From NCBI RefSeq assembly GCF_900112615.1, contig NZ_FOMK01000001.1, positions 1,426,001-1,490,000 on the forward strand: a stretch of 64,000 bases of DNA. Reading direction: 5' to 3'. This DNA comes from Chitinophaga sp. CF118. GTDB taxonomy: Bacteria; Bacteroidota; Bacteroidia; Chitinophagales; Chitinophagaceae. The notes beneath the pieces are model-generated. The model saw only the letters and a list, made by a program, of their open reading frames with translations, had not been told where the DNA came from and did no database searches. A program made the position numbers and the translations under genes. Positions 61,999 to 64,000 of this stretch are shown here, one piece after another (position 1 is the stretch's first letter; the number at the start of each line of letters is the position of its first letter).

Positions 61999-63705
61999 CT
62001 ACCGTATAAAATCTACTCTCACAATCTTCTCATTATCTACTGTATAAACAACGGCGGCTTCCAATGGCGTATCTTTTATTCCAGTTACTTTCTCCTGATC
62101 AATCACCTTATTCCCTATTACCATCCGGTTCACAAGTCTACAATGCAATGCAGGTGTCTTACTGAATATCTCACTATACCTCTGCCGTATTTGATCTTTC
62201 CCTTTCAGCAATAGTTTACCGGATGACTGATCATATATTTCCACGGTATCACTATAAGGCAACAGAAATGCATCAATATCATGAGCGTTATACCCATTCA
62301 ATTGTTGCTGTGCCAGTATTTCAGGAGTGACTTTCAATAATTTCTTCGGGTCGAATATTTTCCCACGGTGAATGACGGTATGAATATCTGCGAGTGCACT
62401 GAGATCTTTTACGGGATCTTTTTGAAGTAGCAACAGATCTGCAATCTTACCTTTTTCAATGCTTCCATAATCTTTATCTTTCCCGAATCCTTGTGCAGCG
62501 CTGATAGTAGCAGAACGGATAATTTCCCAATTGCTCAGACCAGCTTTCTGCATAGTCTGTAACTCTGGATAGAAAGAGGCTGCGTGTAATGTGGCAATAT
62601 TTCCTGCGTCTGTTCCACTTACCACCAGTACGCCAGCCTGCTCCGCAAGCTTCAGATTAACAAGCATCATGCTATCTTCGGTGGAAGGACCGCTAAACCG
62701 TAAACGCACCTGTTTATAATCCACAGGGGCATTTTCTATATGTTGGAGATCCGTGAGTGTACCAAGCATAAAAGGATCAGCATATGCAAATTCATGTGCG
62801 GAGAAATCAAACTGCTGTGTAAAGGTGCGTATGTAATTCTGATGAACGATCAATGTAGGAATATAAACGATCTTCTTATCCTTTAGCAGTTGCAACATTT
62901 CATTATCCAGCACCTTATCATCTACACTATGAACTAAGATATCAGCACCGGCTGTAACTGCCAGCCGGGCCGTTTCATATTCAGTTGCATGTACGGCTAC
63001 TTTTAATCCATGCGCATGACTTTCTTCTATCGCTGCTTTTATGATGGGTAGTGTACTATCAGCTTTTTGTCCTGGGAAAACGATGTACCATATTTTGATA
63101 AAGTCAGGTTTGTAAGGGAGTTGCTTTTTCACCAGTTCACGGGCTTCTTCCGGTGTGTTGACTTTAATGATCGGTGGATCTTTTTCATCCAGGTTCGGGG
63201 GCTGATAAGTCGAAATCAGGGGACCTGTTACCCATGCAGTAGCAGAAGCAGAATCAGCATTCACCCTGTCGCGGATGGCATAATTGCTGAGAGGCCCACC
63301 TACATCAATCACAGTAGTGATACCACAGGCAAGATAACGGGCCATCAGGTCATTAAGATGATCTTTTACCCATTGCTGGTCTTTTTCGTATGGGTAAACA
63401 GCATTCAGATTAATGGCATCTGGTCTTGTATATAATCCGCCACTCTGGAAAAAATGGATGTGTGCATCCGTCATTCCTGGCATGATATACTGCCCGGTTG
63501 CATCTATAACAGTTGCATTTGCGGGTATCTTTATTTTTTTGGATGGCCCTGTTGCTATAATACGGTCATTCTCAATGATAATCGTTTGATCCGGGTCCGT
63601 TTTATTGGTATTGACATTAACAAGACTGGCATGTGTAATACATATTTGAGTATAGGCAGGCAGTGCGATGAACGACAATACCAGTAACAAACTGTACTTT
63701 CTCAT
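61999..63705 (-). CDS. Exported amidohydrolase-family protein
   Basis: About 568 residues from the ATG at 63705 (MRKYSLLLVLSFIALPAYTQ signal peptide). It has an amidohydrolase domain (about 40-430): the HxH motif is in MPGMTDAHIHFF, the metal-bridging Lys may be in PDFIKIWY, His in LKVAVHATEY and ILVHSVDD, and Asp in VVSGTDAGN. The C-terminal part (about 450-568) resembles an SnoaL/DUF4440-like (NTF2-like) domain (AHDIDAFLLPYSDTVEIYDQSSGKLLLKGKDQIRQRYSEIF), an unusual addition. It would hydrolyse an amide, lactam or ester in the periplasm. Confidence 0.88.
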   Translation of the reverse strand: MRKYSLLLVLSFIALPAYTQICITHASLVNVNTNKTDPDQTIIIENDRIIATGPSKKIKIPANATVIDATGQYIMPGMTDAHIHFFQSGGLYTRPDAINLNAVYPYEKDQQWVKDHLNDLMARYLACGITTVIDVGGPLSNYAIRDRVNADSASATAWVTGPLISTYQPPNLDEKDPPIIKVNTPEEARELVKKQLPYKPDFIKIWYIVFPGQKADSTLPIIKAAIEESHAHGLKVAVHATEYETARLAVTAGADILVHSVDDKVLDNEMLQLLKDKKIVYIPTLIVHQNYIRTFTQQFDFSAHEFAYADPFMLGTLTDLQHIENAPVDYKQVRLRFSGPSTEDSMMLVNLKLAEQAGVLVVSGTDAGNIATLHAASFYPELQTMQKAGLSNWEIIRSATISAAQGFGKDKDYGSIEKGKIADLLLLQKDPVKDLSALADIHTVIHRGKIFDPKKLLKVTPEILAQQQLNGYNAHDIDAFLLPYSDTVEIYDQSSGKLLLKGKDQIRQRYSEIFSKTPALHCRLVNRMVIGNKVIDQEKVTGIKDTPLEAAVVYTVDNEKIVRVDFIR

Positions 63706-63903
63706 AGGGTTAATTTTAATAGGTTTAAAGATAACAGATTTTCCGGAACAGGTAGTACTGGTAAATCTATGATTCAAATAAATCAAGATAACCTTGTATA
63801 TTTCGCCCCGGAAAATAGAAAACTATTATCTTGTGATTATGGAACAGCCTATAGCTAATCCAGAAAATAAAAGGGTTTCAATTTATAGGTCAACAATCAT
63901 TTA

Positions 63904-64000
63904 ATGTTTTATTTCGATACCGACAAATACGATTTCTGGCCGGTTTATAATTGCATAACAAAGTACTATCCTATCGGAATTGCGAAGAGTGACGACAATC
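63904..64000 (+). CDS. Partial hypothetical protein at window edge
   Basis: An open frame starts at the ATG at 63904 and runs off the end of the window (32 codons seen). The visible part is FYFDTDKYDFWPVYNCITKY followed by YPIGIAKSDD. It is rich in aromatic residues and lacks a signal peptide. No family is recognised. The frame may belong to a longer gene beyond the edge. Confidence 0.45.
   Translation, partial: MFYFDTDKYDFWPVYNCITKYYPIGIAKSDDN

Overview
The window looks like chromosomal DNA from a Bacteroidota bacterium, most likely of the Chitinophagaceae (Chitinophaga-like). The basis is a SusC/SusD pair with an ECF sigma factor and FecR-type anti-sigma factor, a pectate lyase ending in a type IX secretion sorting domain, many DUFs typical of that phylum, low GC, and upstream boxes of the TAnnTTTG type with short leaders. 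The species cannot be named from the sequence alone. No rRNA, IS element, prophage or CRISPR array was seen. One tRNA gene (Pro, anticodon TGG) is present.

Layout. 1-16 kb holds small stress, detoxification and housekeeping-type genes: an MBL-fold hydrolase, DinB, DUF4242, DUF2461, an MDR oxidoreductase divergent from an AraC regulator, a secreted multidomain pectate lyase, an SMP-30-like protein next to a Crp/Fnr regulator, MarR plus an isochorismatase-like protein, a MOSC protein, a compact ArsR-AHSA1-DoxX-YdeI-DUF4256 cluster, and an SMR exporter. 16.8-27 kb holds an unusually GC-rich Tat-exported M19 dipeptidase, then the set sigma factor - FecR - SusC - SusD - TlpA-like thioredoxin, all on the minus strand. 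27-34 kb has an FtsX-like permease, a second DinB, a second Crp/Fnr regulator, secreted hypotheticals and tRNA-Pro with two degenerate copies of its 3' end nearby. 34-42 kb has a large GAF/PAS histidine kinase, a Bcr/CflA exporter, a 3-hydroxyisobutyrate-dehydrogenase-like protein, Dps and an NtrC-type regulator. 42-48.6 kb has a methyltransferase, three tandem paralogous mini-genes in front of a putative ADP-ribosyltransferase-fold protein, PhzF, AraC, an S41 peptidase, and TetR with a GIY-YIG protein. 48.6-57.1 kb is one seven-gene operon: HlyD adaptor, TolC, ABC ATPase, two FtsX permeases, an NtrC-like response regulator and a histidine kinase. A near-consensus sigma-54 promoter precedes it. 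57.2-61.7 kb carries the bacterial RNA-repair pair Hen1-Pnkp. An amidohydrolase and the start of a further gene close the window.

How the genes fit together. Several local regulators have palindromes where an operator would sit (ArsR, TetR, MarR, and a textbook CRP-type site beside a Crp/Fnr gene). The efflux operon appears to encode its own sigma-54 activator and would be self-reinforcing. Hen1-Pnkp is the best-understood defence or repair system here. The least understood and most attractive locus is the three mini-genes plus ART-like gene at 43.06-44.36 kb, which is laid out like a toxin with amplified small partners. All functional statements are based on reading motifs; no database search was run.
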